Source of the DNA: Elusimicrobia bacterium GWA2_56_46
GTDB lineage: Bacteria > Elusimicrobiota > Elusimicrobia > Elusimicrobiales > UBA9959
Direction of reading: 5' to 3'
Length of the DNA: 64,000 nt
NCBI GenBank assembly: GCA_001799575.1
Contig: MGTT01000015.1
Coordinates: forward strand, 175,403-239,402
The notes beneath the pieces are model-generated. The model made no database searches. It saw nothing but the letters and a program-made list of their open reading frames with translations, and had not been told where the DNA came from. A program made the translations under genes and the position numbers. This document shows positions 27,294 through 36,001 of this stretch, in pieces (within the stretch, counting starts at the first letter, position 1; the number at the start of each line of letters is the position of its first letter).

Positions 27294-27487
27294 CCTGCGT
27301 CATTGATGAGAAGATTTCACCCAAGGGGTGAAAAGTGGAGAAATGGCGGCGGGCTGCAAGTGCGGGGGCCTGCCAGCCATGGGGCCCATCGGGCCTGCGG
27401 GGCCCGGCGACTTCGCGCCGGTTCCCCTCGCCCCGATCCGACCCATGGCTGTCACCCCTCCAGCTATACCCCGCCGCCATTCTTCCA
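27294..27487. repeat. hairpin element, copy 3 (inverted relative to copy 2)
   Basis: Begins CCTGCGTCATTGATGAGAAG, has the TTCACCC..GGGTGAA palindrome, then ATGGCGGCGGG...CCCCGCCGCCAT. Private stem: AGCCATGGG pairing with CCCATGGCT, quite unlike the stem of copy 2. Outer blocks (GGGGGCCTGCC, GTCACCCCTCCAGCTATACC) match copy 2 in reverse complement. Confidence 0.75.
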
Positions 27488-27518
27488 GTACAGAACATTG
27501 CGGAAGCAGCCGAGCCGG

Positions 27519-27690
27519 CGGGATTGCCGCTTATCGGAGGATTGGGGAAGTGAAGTGAATCCGGAAGTAGTTGTATCACTTTAGAATTTGGAGGGTAGCT
27601 GAACTTTAGAGGTAAGGAAGGATGGTGGCAGGGTAGAGTTGGAGGGGTGGGACACAGGCCCCCGAACCGGCAACCTGCCGCCATCTTACC
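27519..27690. repeat. composite repeat left of the 262-aa gene (includes hairpin copy 5)
   Basis: Contains GGATTGCCGCTTATCGGAGG (shared, inverted, with 1037-1060). Then comes TCCGGAAGTAGTTGTATCAC and the minimal hairpin element GGTGGCAGGGTAG..CCGGCAACCTGCCGCC (27624-27682), which lacks a private stem. The GGAAGTAGTT...TTGGAGGG segment and the CCCCCGAACCGGCAACCTGC block recur in direct orientation at 28579-28660, so the gene between is flanked by direct repeats. The gap 27204-27724 otherwise shows only a weak TATACT box near 27713. Confidence 0.65.
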
Positions 27691-27724
27691 TTAAAGGTTT
27701 AGTTGAATTTGATATACTAAAACA

Positions 27725-28513
27725 ATGAGAAATATAAATTTTAGTTTTCCGATAATGTGTTTATTGGCGGTTCAATTTGGAACGTGTAATGTGTTAGCGG
27801 AACCCAAAAAAGACGTGCTTGCAAACAGAACGCCTGTCATTCCCGTGGAATTAGGCGGGATTAAGTTGGGTGCGGGCTTGGGCAACCGCGCTGGCAACCG
27901 CGAAGTTTCGCTGTTCGGCTGCCAGGGGACGCTTACCGCTGATGTGAAAAACGGCACGGTAAGTATAATTACGTTCAGATGCGCTTACGATGATGGCGAG
28001 GGGGAAAAGGTTGAGGCGGATTTACGCTCTAAACTAACAAAACTATGCGGCTCTCTGCCGGTAAAGGAATACTACAATGACGTGTGGCGCGGGTCTCATA
28101 GCGTGCTTAGACTGTCCCTGGGCAGAGAATTCGCTATTGTGCTGCAATCAAACGACCCGCGCGCGCCTGGAAATCCCGGGGATGGTTTTGATAAATTTAT
28201 AATGGGCTTGAAAGCGGCTCTGGCGAAAGATAACGCCGAAGAAGCGGCAAAGTTCTTTAAATTCCCGTTCGTGGATTACTTTGGGAGAGCGTATCCGGCC
28301 GCCGCCCCGGCCATTGAATGCAAAAACCAAAAAGAATTTGTGAGTAAATACCACTCCATTTTTGATCAGAAAAGAAAAAAAGAGTTTATAGAAGCCGAAG
28401 GAGCTTTCGACGCTTCTTCCCAGTCATACGCGATCCGGAGCGACCCCTCGGAATTTATCATACGCCGGGATCAGGGACGCTGGCATATCACAGAGTTCGC
28501 ATATCGGGAGTAA
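27725..28513 (+). CDS. secreted protein of unknown function in a repeat-flanked cassette, 262 aa
   Basis: Signal peptide about 1-25 (FPIMCLLAVQFGTCNVLA). The mature protein has two parts: a region with three cysteines (SLFGCQGTLTADV, FRCAYDDGEG, LCGSLP; about 60-115) and a C-terminal part (about 155-262) ending FIIRRDQGRWHITEFAYRE, which has the look of an SnoaL/DUF4440-like or other alpha-beta domain. Its base composition is clearly more AT-rich than its neighbours. Direct repeats lie on both sides. No close family recognised; transfer as a unit is plausible. Confidence 0.7.
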   Translation: MRNINFSFPIMCLLAVQFGTCNVLAEPKKDVLANRTPVIPVELGGIKLGAGLGNRAGNREVSLFGCQGTLTADVKNGTVSIITFRCAYDDGEGEKVEADLRSKLTKLCGSLPVKEYYNDVWRGSHSVLRLSLGREFAIVLQSNDPRAPGNPGDGFDKFIMGLKAALAKDNAEEAAKFFKFPFVDYFGRAYPAAAPAIECKNQKEFVSKYHSIFDQKRKKEFIEAEGAFDASSQSYAIRSDPSEFIIRRDQGRWHITEFAYRE

Positions 28514-28578
28514 TTCCCTCTCTCTAAGCGATTCGACAAAGGGCATTATAAGATGTCCGATGCGAAAGAGCGGGTCGT

Positions 28579-28660
28579 AACGGAAGTGACCCCGGAAGCA
28601 GCTGCATCACTCCAGAATGTGGAGGGCCCCCGAACCGGCAACCTGCCGCCATCTTTCCAT
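28579..28660. repeat. right-hand copy of the composite repeat (hairpin copy 6, half)
   Basis: GGAAGTGACCCCGGAAGCAG..GCATCACTCCAGAATGTGGAGGG followed at once by CCCCCGAACCGGCAACCTGC. It matches the left copy at 27548-27690 with the middle part deleted. The remaining 70 bp before gatB's end show nothing else. Confidence 0.6.
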
Positions 28661-28729
28661 ATAGTAAAGGGAAACATAGCCGATGTTCCTTGTCGAAGAT
28701 GCCATGATATTATAGGGGCGCGCAAAACT

Positions 28730-30223
28730 CTATTTAAGCAATTCCTTTATCGCGGCGTTGGCGGCGGCGGGGTTGGCGGTGCCTTTGGACTTTTTCATGA
28801 TGACGCCGACCAGCGGGCCCAGCGCTTTCTCGTTTCCGTTCCTGAAATCTTCGGCGGCTTTCGGATTGGCCGCTATCGCTTCCCTGGCCCAGTCCTTTAT
28901 CAGGCCCGCGTCGCTCACCTGGGCCAGACCCAGTTCTCCCATCAGCGTTTCCGGGTCTTTCCCGGTCTCCCAGGACTTCGCGAACACCGTCTTCGCCGCC
29001 GAGGCCGAGAGTTTGCCGGCGGCGGTCAGCGCGGCCGTTTTGGCCAGATTGGCCGGAGAAATAAGTTCCTTGTCTCCCGGATCCAGGGTCACCGAATCTT
29101 TTTTAAGGCCGTTCAGGCGCGCCAGGAATTCGCTGGCGATAAGATTGAGGACGTTTTTCGCCGGGACGGCCAGGCCGGATCTTTTTACTTCGGACATGCA
29201 GGCTTCGAAATAGGCGCTCAGGCCTTTTCCCCCGGTGACAACCCCGGCGTCGTAGGAGGACAGGCCGTACTCGGCCTTGAACCGGTCTTTCTTGGCTTTG
29301 GGCAGTTCCCCGATCTCTTTCTTCAGCTCTTCCTTAAAAGCGGCGCTTATTCTCAGGGGCGAGAGATCCGGCTCCGGGAAATAGCGGTAGTCATGCGCCA
29401 GTTCTTTTGAGCGCATGGAGACGGTTTTCTGCTCCTTTTCGTTCCAGAGCCGCGTGTCCTGATCGACTGCCCCGCCGCCGTTCAGGACGGCGGCCTGGCG
29501 CCCGATCTCGTGGGTTATGGCGTCCTTGACGGCTTTGAACGAGTTCAGATTTTTTATCTCCACTTTACGGCCCAGTTTGGTTTCGCCTTTGGGCCTCAGG
29601 GAAATATTGACGTCGCAGCGCAATTCCCCCTTTTCCATGTCGCAGTTCGACACTCCTACCCATTGCAGCAGTTTTTTGAGCTCCATCAGATAAGCGTAGG
29701 CTTCGTCGGCCGAGTTCAGGTCCGGTTCGGACACTATCTCCAGCAACGGAACTCCGCAGCGGTTGAAGTCCACCAGGGTGTGATCCAGCTGCCTGCTGCC
29801 TATGGCATGAAGCGATTTTCCGGCGTCCTCTTCCAGATGGGCGCGGTGCACCCTGACCGTCTTGGTGCGGACGCCTCCGGCGGCGTCCTTTAGATCCAGT
29901 TCCACAGCCCCGTTTTCGCAGAGCGGCTTATCGAACTGGGAGATCTGGTAGGCTTTGGGATTGTCTGGGTAAAAATAGTTTTTCCTGGCGAAAACGGAAA
30001 CCTCGCTCACTTCGCAGCCCAGGGCCAGGCCCGCCGCCGCCCCCAGGCGCACGGCGCGCAGATTGGGCGTCGGCAGGGCGCCTGGCTGGCCGGTGCAGAC
30101 CGGGCAGATAAACGCGTTGGCCGGCGCTTCCGAGGCGGACGTTTTGCAGGAGCAGAACATCTTGGTCTCGGTTTTCAGCTGGGTATGCACCTCAAGTCCT
30201 ATAACAGGTTCAAATTCCGGCAT
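28730..30223 (-). CDS. gatB: Asp/Glu-tRNA amidotransferase subunit B, 497 aa
   Basis: Part of GatCAB, which converts Glu-tRNA(Gln) and/or Asp-tRNA(Asn) to the amidated forms. N-terminal cradle domain opens FEPVIGLEVHTQLKTETKMFCSC and holds the zinc cysteines (C43, C45 region and FICPVCTGQPG). LPTPNLRAVRLGAAAGLALGC is typical. C-terminal helical and YqeY-like tail (about 380-497) ends in the tRNA-binding VIMKKSKGTANPAAANAAIKELL. Normal length. Last gene of the minus-strand run; no terminator seen. Confidence 0.96.
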   Translation of the reverse strand: MPEFEPVIGLEVHTQLKTETKMFCSCKTSASEAPANAFICPVCTGQPGALPTPNLRAVRLGAAAGLALGCEVSEVSVFARKNYFYPDNPKAYQISQFDKPLCENGAVELDLKDAAGGVRTKTVRVHRAHLEEDAGKSLHAIGSRQLDHTLVDFNRCGVPLLEIVSEPDLNSADEAYAYLMELKKLLQWVGVSNCDMEKGELRCDVNISLRPKGETKLGRKVEIKNLNSFKAVKDAITHEIGRQAAVLNGGGAVDQDTRLWNEKEQKTVSMRSKELAHDYRYFPEPDLSPLRISAAFKEELKKEIGELPKAKKDRFKAEYGLSSYDAGVVTGGKGLSAYFEACMSEVKRSGLAVPAKNVLNLIASEFLARLNGLKKDSVTLDPGDKELISPANLAKTAALTAAGKLSASAAKTVFAKSWETGKDPETLMGELGLAQVSDAGLIKDWAREAIAANPKAAEDFRNGNEKALGPLVGVIMKKSKGTANPAAANAAIKELLK

Positions 30224-30243
30224 GTTTCCAACCTCCGATAAAT

Positions 30244-30660
30244 TTATTCCGCGCTGAGAAGTTCAAGCAGCCTGAGATCGCTGGGATAGAGCAGATATTT
30301 CCCGGCCTCTTTAAGAGGGCACCACTTCAAGCCGAAGATCTCTTCGGGAGTCTTTACCACGCCGTCCCCGCCCACGCGCTTCATGCGGTACCAATGTACC
30401 TCTTTATCCACGGGGCGGCCGTTCCTTACGAAAGAATACCCCGCTTTGTAAAGTTCTCCCGTTATTTCGCAGTTAAAACCCGTTTCTTCCGCGACTTCCC
30501 TGAGCGCCGCGGCCTGGGGCGTTTCATCGCGCTCTATGTGGCCCTTGGGGAAAGTCCATACCATTACGCCTTCCAGGTTCCGCATTTGTATCAAAAGCAC
30601 CCGGCCGTCTTCCATGATCACGCCGCCGGCCGAACGTTCAAAGGCCTTTTCAACCGGCAT
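30244..30660 (-). CDS. Nudix hydrolase, 138 aa
   Basis: The Nudix box GHIERDETPQAAALREVAEETGF matches Gx5Ex7REUxEExGU. The WTFPKGHIE context resembles Ap4A/nucleotide pyrophosphohydrolases; hydrolysis of dinucleoside polyphosphates or oxidised nucleotides is inferred, not proven. Start ATG 30660 lies within the last codons of gatA, so translation is coupled to gatA. Placement between gatA and gatB is an unusual arrangement for an otherwise common gene set. Confidence 0.88.
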   Translation of the reverse strand: MPVEKAFERSAGGVIMEDGRVLLIQMRNLEGVMVWTFPKGHIERDETPQAAALREVAEETGFNCEITGELYKAGYSFVRNGRPVDKEVHWYRMKRVGGDGVVKTPEEIFGLKWCPLKEAGKYLLYPSDLRLLELLSAE

Positions 30661-32062
30661 GAGCCAGTTCCTCTCCGAGTTTGAACATGACCGCCTCATT
30701 GAATGGTTTTGCCAGGAACTGCGCGCCTATGGGCAGGCCTTTCCCGGACTTGCCGGCCGGTATGGACAGGCCGCAAAGTCCCGCCAGATTGCAGGGTATG
30801 GTAAAAATATCTGACAGATACATGGCGACGGGGTCGGAGACTTTTTCCCCGAATCTGAAAGCCGGGCTCGGCGTGGTGGGGGTGAAGATCACATCCACCT
30901 CCCCGAAAGCTTCGTCAAAATCCCGCTTTATGAGGGTGCGTGTTTTCTGGGCTTTCAGGTAGTAAGCGTCGTAATAGCCGGCGCTCAGGGAGTAGGTTCC
31001 CAGCATTATTCTCCGCTTGACCTCCGGGCCGAAGCCCTGGCCGCGGGTCTTTTTGTAGACATCGGCCAGAGTCCCGCCCTGCGCGCTCAGGCCGTAGCGT
31101 ATGCCGTCGAAGCGGCCCAGGTTGGAGCTGGCCTCGCTTGAGGCTGCGATATAATAGGCCGGCAGGGCGTACCTGGTATGGGGGAGGGAAATTTCCGCGA
31201 ACACGGCGCCCAGCTCTTTCAGTTTTTGCACGGTCTCGCCGAAAAGACGGGCCACTTCCGCGTCCATGGCGCCGGAACCGGCGGCATATTCTTTAGGCAG
31301 GCCTATTCTCAATCCTTTTACGCCGCCTGGTATTTTGTTCTCCGGATATTTCACCGAGGTGGCGTCTTTCGGATCATGGCTTGAGATCACGGAGAACGCC
31401 AGTTCCGTGTCCTCTATGGAATTGGCGAACACTCCTATCTGGTCCAGGCTTGAGGCGAAAGCCACCAGGCCGTAGCGCGAGACGGATCCGTAGGTGGGCT
31501 TGAGGCCGTAGGTGCCGCAGAAAGCGGCGGGCTGGCGGACGGATCCGCCGGTGTCCGAGCCGAGGGCCAGGGGGCACATGCCGGCGGCCACGGCAGCGGC
31601 CGAGCCGCCCGAGGAGCCGCCGGGCACGCGGCTGGTGTCAGCGGGGTTCCTGGTGGGCCTAAAAGCGGAATTTTCCGTGGAGGAGCCCATGGCGAACTCA
31701 TCCATGTTCGTGCGGCCTATGATAACGGCGTCCGCGTCTATCAGATTTTGTACCGCCGTCGCCGTATAGGGCGAGATATAATTTTCCAGGATCTTTGAGG
31801 CGCAGGAGGCCTTATGCCCTTTGTAAAGCATATTGTCCTTTATCGCCACCGGCACTCCGGCCAGGCGTCCGAGCGGCAGGCCGGCGGCGGCTTTTTCGTC
31901 CACGGCCCGGGCCTGAGCCGCGGCGGACTCTGAAAAAACTTCCAGGAACGCGCGGATCTCCCCGTCCTTTTCTTTTATGGTTCTGAGATATCGGTTCAGA
32001 ACCTCTACGGCCGTTATTTTTTTTCCTTTAATCTGGCTGACGATTTCCGTCGCTTTTTCCAT
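30650..32062 (-). CDS. gatA: Asp/Glu-tRNA amidotransferase subunit A, 470 aa
   Basis: Amidase-signature enzyme that releases ammonia from glutamine for GatB. Catalytic Ser-cis-Ser-Lys: K75 in VAIKDN, S150 in PGGSSGGSAAAVAAG, S174 in DTGGSVRQPA. Normal length. Preceded by gatC (15 bp) and overlapping the Nudix gene by 11 bp. Confidence 0.96.
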   Translation of the reverse strand: MEKATEIVSQIKGKKITAVEVLNRYLRTIKEKDGEIRAFLEVFSESAAAQARAVDEKAAAGLPLGRLAGVPVAIKDNMLYKGHKASCASKILENYISPYTATAVQNLIDADAVIIGRTNMDEFAMGSSTENSAFRPTRNPADTSRVPGGSSGGSAAAVAAGMCPLALGSDTGGSVRQPAAFCGTYGLKPTYGSVSRYGLVAFASSLDQIGVFANSIEDTELAFSVISSHDPKDATSVKYPENKIPGGVKGLRIGLPKEYAAGSGAMDAEVARLFGETVQKLKELGAVFAEISLPHTRYALPAYYIAASSEASSNLGRFDGIRYGLSAQGGTLADVYKKTRGQGFGPEVKRRIMLGTYSLSAGYYDAYYLKAQKTRTLIKRDFDEAFGEVDVIFTPTTPSPAFRFGEKVSDPVAMYLSDIFTIPCNLAGLCGLSIPAGKSGKGLPIGAQFLAKPFNEAVMFKLGEELAHAG

Positions 32063-32077
32063 AAAAATTCCTCTTTG

Positions 32078-32365
32078 TTATTCTATGACCTTTTTCACCT
32101 TGATGAAGTCATATTCCCGTCCAGGCGCGTTCTTTAAAATGGCTTCCCGATCCTCAAAATAAAACGGTTTATCCTCTCTCAGAGGGTTTGCCGCGCCCAG
32201 AACGTTGGAGGTGGGAGGGACGGAAGCCGTGTCCGCCTTGTTGAGCTCTTCCATCCAGCCAAAAATACTTTTGAGCTGCCCGGTGTAAAGTTTTTTTTCT
32301 TCGGCCGCCAGTTCAAGCCTTGCCAATTCCGCTATATGTTCAACGTCTTTCTCGGTTATTTCCAT
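32078..32365 (-). CDS. gatC: Asp/Glu-tRNA amidotransferase subunit C, 95 aa
   Basis: Small belt protein that stabilises GatA-GatB. Pattern: VEHIAELARLELAAEEKKLYTGQLKSIFGWMEELNKADT near 8-46 and a C-terminal FYFEDREAILKNAPGREYDFIKVKKVIE. First gene of the gat cluster. Confidence 0.93.
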   Translation of the reverse strand: MEITEKDVEHIAELARLELAAEEKKLYTGQLKSIFGWMEELNKADTASVPPTSNVLGAANPLREDKPFYFEDREAILKNAPGREYDFIKVKKVIE

Positions 32366-32392
32366 AAAAGAATTCCTTTTCTATCATCTGCT

Positions 32393-32427
32393 CTTCAAGC
32401 CCTCCAACCCTCCAATACTCTAACCAT
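32393..32427. repeat. degenerate tandem repeat between pcrA and gatC
   Basis: Units of about 8 bp CCTCCAACCCTCCAATACTCTAACC, the same family as the right arm at 2.07 kb. Only one arm is present here. Confidence 0.55.
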
Positions 32428-32436
32428 CGCTGTTCC

Positions 32437-35400
32437 CTATATCTGCTGCAGCGGGGCGTATTTCAGCATAAAAGTCTGCCGGACGCCGCTGTCGAAGACC
32501 ACCGTCACCTTGGCGAACTCGCCGGAGCCTATCTGATCCACCACCCGGCCGGGGCCGTAGACGGGGTGGGCGACTTTGCGGCCCTTTCCTATCCGGGGCA
32601 AAGCCGTTGGGGCCGTCGGGGCGGCCGTTTCGCACACATCTTCTACGTCCCGGCGCGGGGCCCTTGCGGCGATTTTGCTCTCAAAAATAAATCTGGAAGC
32701 CATGTTGGGGTAAGTCGTGCCGAAGATCTTCCTGGTGCCGGCCCAGGTCAGATAAAGCTTGTCCTTGGCGCGGGTCATGCCCACGTAGGCCAGGCGCCGC
32801 TCCTCCTCCATGTGCTCATCCGAGGAGTTAGCGGAGTTGATGGGGAAAAGCCCCTCTTCCAGTCCGGTGAGGAAAGCCGCCGGGAATTCAAGACCTTTGG
32901 CCAGGTGCACGGTCATCAGGGTGACGGCGTGGGTATCGGTGTTCAGATTGTCCACCTGCGAAGCCAGCGTCACCTCTTCCAGATATTTATGCAGTGTGGG
33001 CGTGCCGCCCTCTTTTCTCACCTTGTCCTCGAATTCCTTGACGGCGTTGACTAGTTCCTGCAGATTTCCCAGGCGGTTCAGGGTGTCTTCTGGGTCTTTC
33101 TGCGAGCCGTCCTCTATGGACTGCCAGTAGCCGGACTTGCTGAGAATTTTTTCCAGCATTAAAGTGGGAGTGTTGGTGAATATGTCGGATTTTACATCGT
33201 CCAGCATGGCTATGAATTCCCGGACGCCGCGCCGGGCCGCCGGGGTAAGATCAGCTATCTGTTCTTCCGTAAGCATGGCGTCGTAGACGGAAATGTCTTT
33301 CAGGCGGGCGTAAGCCATAATCTTTTCCAGCGCCGTTTTGCCGATGCCGCGGGGCGGCGTGTTGATGACGCGCAGCAGGCTTACCGTGTCGGCCGGATTG
33401 ACCAGGATCTTCAGATAGCTGAGGGTGTCCTTTATTTCCTTGCGGTCATAGAACCGGACCGAGCCGATAAGCCGGTAGGGGATCCGGCCTCGGCGGAATA
33501 TTTCCTCGAAAGACCGGCTTTGCGCGTTGGTGCGGTAGAAGACGGCGATATCGTTATAACCGCAGCCCGCCCGGGCGGTCAGCCATTTGATTTTTTCCAT
33601 TACGCCTTTGGCTTCTTCCATTTCGTTGGCGAATTCCAGCAGTTCCACCGGCTCGCCTTCCGGTTTTTCGGTCCAGAGATCCTTGGGCTTGCGGCCTTTG
33701 TTATGCTTGATAACTTCATTGGAAGCGTGCAGGATCCTGGGGGTGGAGCGGTAATTCTGCTCCAGGACGATGGTTTTAGCGTCGGTGAAATCCTTTTCGA
33801 ACTCCAGTATATTCCTGATATCGGCGCCGCGCCACCCGTAAACCGAATTATGCACAATTACGCCGCCGGAGGAAAAATTGCGGTTACCGGGGACTGAAAT
33901 ATCAAAAACCGGCCCGTTATAGGGGCGGCTTCCGACCCGGGTGACCGTGTCCTCGATTACTTTTCCGTTTTCCAGCACGGGGATTTTCATGCCGGGATGG
34001 AGGTGCGAGGCCGGCATAAAGTGGAACGGTTTTTCAGAGGTCAATTTGGCCCTGGAAACCACGTCCAGATCGTCCAGATCCGAAATATCATTCGCCAGTT
34101 TCATTGCCTCATCGTACTCTTTTCTGGAGGTTTCTATGCGCCAGGTGTCTTTTTTATCGGGCCGGACATTAAATTTATTCGCGGCTTTTTCTTTCAGGGC
34201 CGCGCCCGAGGTCACAAGCTGGATCCGGTGATAGTGGGTCTTGTCTGAAATTTTTTCCCGGGAATCTCCGAATACGGTAAACCAGACGTATTTTCTGTTA
34301 AAGTTTCCGCGGGTGACGGCGTATGGCCTGTGGTGGGGGAAGTCCGGATTAAGCCCGAAATCTTCCATCAGTTTTTCAGCCGCTTTTCCGGTATCCAGCG
34401 CCTTGAAAAGGCGGTCGATCAGCTCCTGGCCCATAGCCATGCGGCGGCCTCTTACATGAAAAACCATGGTGGGCAGACCATAGGAGACCGACAGGAGCTG
34501 TTCGTAATATCTGGCTTCCCCGGTGGTTCCACAGGTCTTCAGTATCCACATCGCGTCGGCAATTTCCTGATTAGTGCGCACCATCAGGCCGTTCAAAAGA
34601 GCGTTGTCTTTCGAGGAACGCGCCCCGGAGGTTACGCCGATCCTGAACCCTTTATCGTTTCTCTTCATCAGATAAACATAGTGCGCGCCGGGAACCGGAT
34701 CAAGCCTGGCGAAACAGATATGATTCGGAGTGCAGTTAAGGGTCTTTCCGCTTTTGGTTTTTATTTCAAGCAGCTCGCCTTTGAAGGGCCGTTTGATGAT
34801 CTTGTTGACCGCGGCGGCGGCGGTCTTGCCCCAGCCGGAAGCGCCGATAACCTCGTCTCCGTTCTTGATGTCTTCTATCCGTCTGACGCCCGAGGCCGTG
34901 TTGATCTTTGAGCCGGGCGGCAGGCATTGGTCCGGGTCTCCGACGACGCAGAGATTGCGGTGCCTGGCGGAAAGGGTTTTTACCAGCACGTACTGGGCGT
35001 GGTTAGTGTCCTGGTACTCATCCACCAGGATGTACTGGAAATAGTTCTGGAAATATTCCCGTATTTCGTCGTTCGCTTTTAAAAGCTCGGCGGTCCTTAC
35101 TATGAGGTCGCCGAAGTCCAGGGCGCCGGCCTCGTTCAGTTTTTTCTGGTAGCGCAGGTAGATCTGGGCGGTCTTAAGGCGGTTCGGTTCGCCGGAAGCC
35201 TGGGCGTTTATGGAATAAGACTGCGCGTCCAGCAGGTCGTCCTTGGCCCTGGAGATGAGGGTGACATAGACGGCGGCCTTGTTCTTTTCGCTCTCAAGGC
35301 CCAGCTCCTCCAGAGAGAGCTGGATCAGCTTCTTCTGGTCGTCTTCGTCATAAATGACGAAATCCGGCTTGATGTTTATCAGCCGGCCGTGAGCGCGCAG

Positions 35401-35715
35401 AACGCGCGCGCCGAAAGAATGGAAAGTGTGCATCCACATGCCGCCGGAATAGGGTACCAGCCTGCTTATCCGGTGCTGCATCTCCTGGGCGGCCTTGTTG
35501 GTGAAAGTGATGGCGAGGATGCGGGCGGGAGGGACGCCGGAGGCTATCAAAAGAGCCATCTTAGAGGTGAGCGTCTTGGTCTTGCCGGTGCCGGCCCCCG
35601 CCAGGATCAGCACCGGCCCACCGAAATACCGCACGGCCTCAAGCTGCTTGGGATTCAGCCCCAGCTTAGGAAGAATATCGGTATTCAACTGGACATCCAA
35701 AGTATTCACGCACAT
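32437..35715 (-). CDS. pcrA: PcrA/UvrD superfamily 1 DNA helicase split by an intein, 1092 aa precursor
   Basis: 3'-5' helicase of repair and replication restart. Motif I AGAGTGKT (40-47), motif Ia ITFTNKAAQEM, motif II VDEYQDT (231-237). Motif III VVGDPDQ (257-263) is interrupted after Q263 by a 360-residue intein; the extein resumes at S624 (SVYGWRGADIRN). Motif IV YRS, motif V TVHLAKGLEFPAAFLTG and motif VI EEERRLAYVGMTRAKD follow. Spliced length would be 732 residues, normal for PcrA. The C-terminal Tudor-like tail (KVAHPVYGPGRVVDQIGSGEFAKVTVVFDSG) binds RNA polymerase in known PcrA proteins. ATG 35715 was chosen as closest to the conserved start; no clear ribosome site is seen. Heads the run pcrA-gatC-gatA-nudix-gatB. 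Confidence 0.95.
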   Translation of the reverse strand: MCVNTLDVQLNTDILPKLGLNPKQLEAVRYFGGPVLILAGAGTGKTKTLTSKMALLIASGVPPARILAITFTNKAAQEMQHRISRLVPYSGGMWMHTFHSFGARVLRAHGRLINIKPDFVIYDEDDQKKLIQLSLEELGLESEKNKAAVYVTLISRAKDDLLDAQSYSINAQASGEPNRLKTAQIYLRYQKKLNEAGALDFGDLIVRTAELLKANDEIREYFQNYFQYILVDEYQDTNHAQYVLVKTLSARHRNLCVVGDPDQCLPPGSKINTASGVRRIEDIKNGDEVIGASGWGKTAAAAVNKIIKRPFKGELLEIKTKSGKTLNCTPNHICFARLDPVPGAHYVYLMKRNDKGFRIGVTSGARSSKDNALLNGLMVRTNQEIADAMWILKTCGTTGEARYYEQLLSVSYGLPTMVFHVRGRRMAMGQELIDRLFKALDTGKAAEKLMEDFGLNPDFPHHRPYAVTRGNFNRKYVWFTVFGDSREKISDKTHYHRIQLVTSGAALKEKAANKFNVRPDKKDTWRIETSRKEYDEAMKLANDISDLDDLDVVSRAKLTSEKPFHFMPASHLHPGMKIPVLENGKVIEDTVTRVGSRPYNGPVFDISVPGNRNFSSGGVIVHNSVYGWRGADIRNILEFEKDFTDAKTIVLEQNYRSTPRILHASNEVIKHNKGRKPKDLWTEKPEGEPVELLEFANEMEEAKGVMEKIKWLTARAGCGYNDIAVFYRTNAQSRSFEEIFRRGRIPYRLIGSVRFYDRKEIKDTLSYLKILVNPADTVSLLRVINTPPRGIGKTALEKIMAYARLKDISVYDAMLTEEQIADLTPAARRGVREFIAMLDDVKSDIFTNTPTLMLEKILSKSGYWQSIEDGSQKDPEDTLNRLGNLQELVNAVKEFEDKVRKEGGTPTLHKYLEEVTLASQVDNLNTDTHAVTLMTVHLAKGLEFPAAFLTGLEEGLFPINSANSSDEHMEEERRLAYVGMTRAKDKLYLTWAGTRKIFGTTYPNMASRFIFESKIAARAPRRDVEDVCETAAPTAPTALPRIGKGRKVAHPVYGPGRVVDQIGSGEFAKVTVVFDSGVRQTFMLKYAPLQQI
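33847..34926 (-). other. intein in PcrA motif III with a GIY-YIG-like insert, 360 aa
   Basis: Residues C264 to N623 of the precursor. Block A begins CLPPGSKINTASGVRRIEDI; block B is TLNCTPNHICFAR (TPNH); block F is RPYNGPVFDISVPGNRNFSSGG; block G is VIVHN followed by extein Ser. All splicing residues (C1, TxxH, penultimate H, terminal N, +1 S) are present, so splicing is expected. Between the splicing halves there is no LAGLIDADG motif. Instead YVYLM (346-350) and FRIGVTSG (357-364) resemble the two strands of a GIY-YIG nuclease, with E400/E405 as possible metal ligand positions. A further ~150 residues follow before block F. Whether the nuclease is active cannot be told. Confidence 0.9.
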
Positions 35716-35767
35716 AGATTTTATAATTTTAAGGGGACAGACACACGGTTTTCTCAAAGTTTTAAAC

Positions 35768-35878
35768 GCGGCGGGGTAGTGTAGGGGTGGCGGGGCCGTG
35801 CCTTTTCGACCCAGCAGGCCGCCGATGGAACGCGAAAAGGCACGGCCTCGACAGGCCCCCGAACTGGCAGCCCGCCGC
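35768..35878. repeat. hairpin element, copy 4
   Basis: GCGGCGGGGTA...AGGGGTGGC, then private stem GGCCGTGCCTTTTCG pairing with CGAAAAGGCACGGCC, the shared CAGCAGGCCGCCGA block, and ACAGGCCCCCGAACTGGCAG to CCCGCCGC. Just upstream (35733-35750) lies GGGGACAGACACACGG, a half-site of another REP-like motif. The gap 35716-36001 otherwise holds a TATATAA box near 35974 that may serve the next gene. Confidence 0.75.
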
Positions 35879-36001
35879 TACATTAAAGTTTCTTGGGACA
35901 GCCGTGGCCGCGTGGACCCAGAGTCCGCATAGGGCCGCCGGCCCTTGCGTTCCCCGGCTTTTCAGCTAAACTATATAAACGAGAGACATTGAGGCGGCAA
36001 A

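Noticed and set aside
28553..29410. 285-residue plus-strand frame opposite gatB
   Set aside because: It is translated from repeat plus antisense gatB; Gly/Arg/Phe-rich without motifs.
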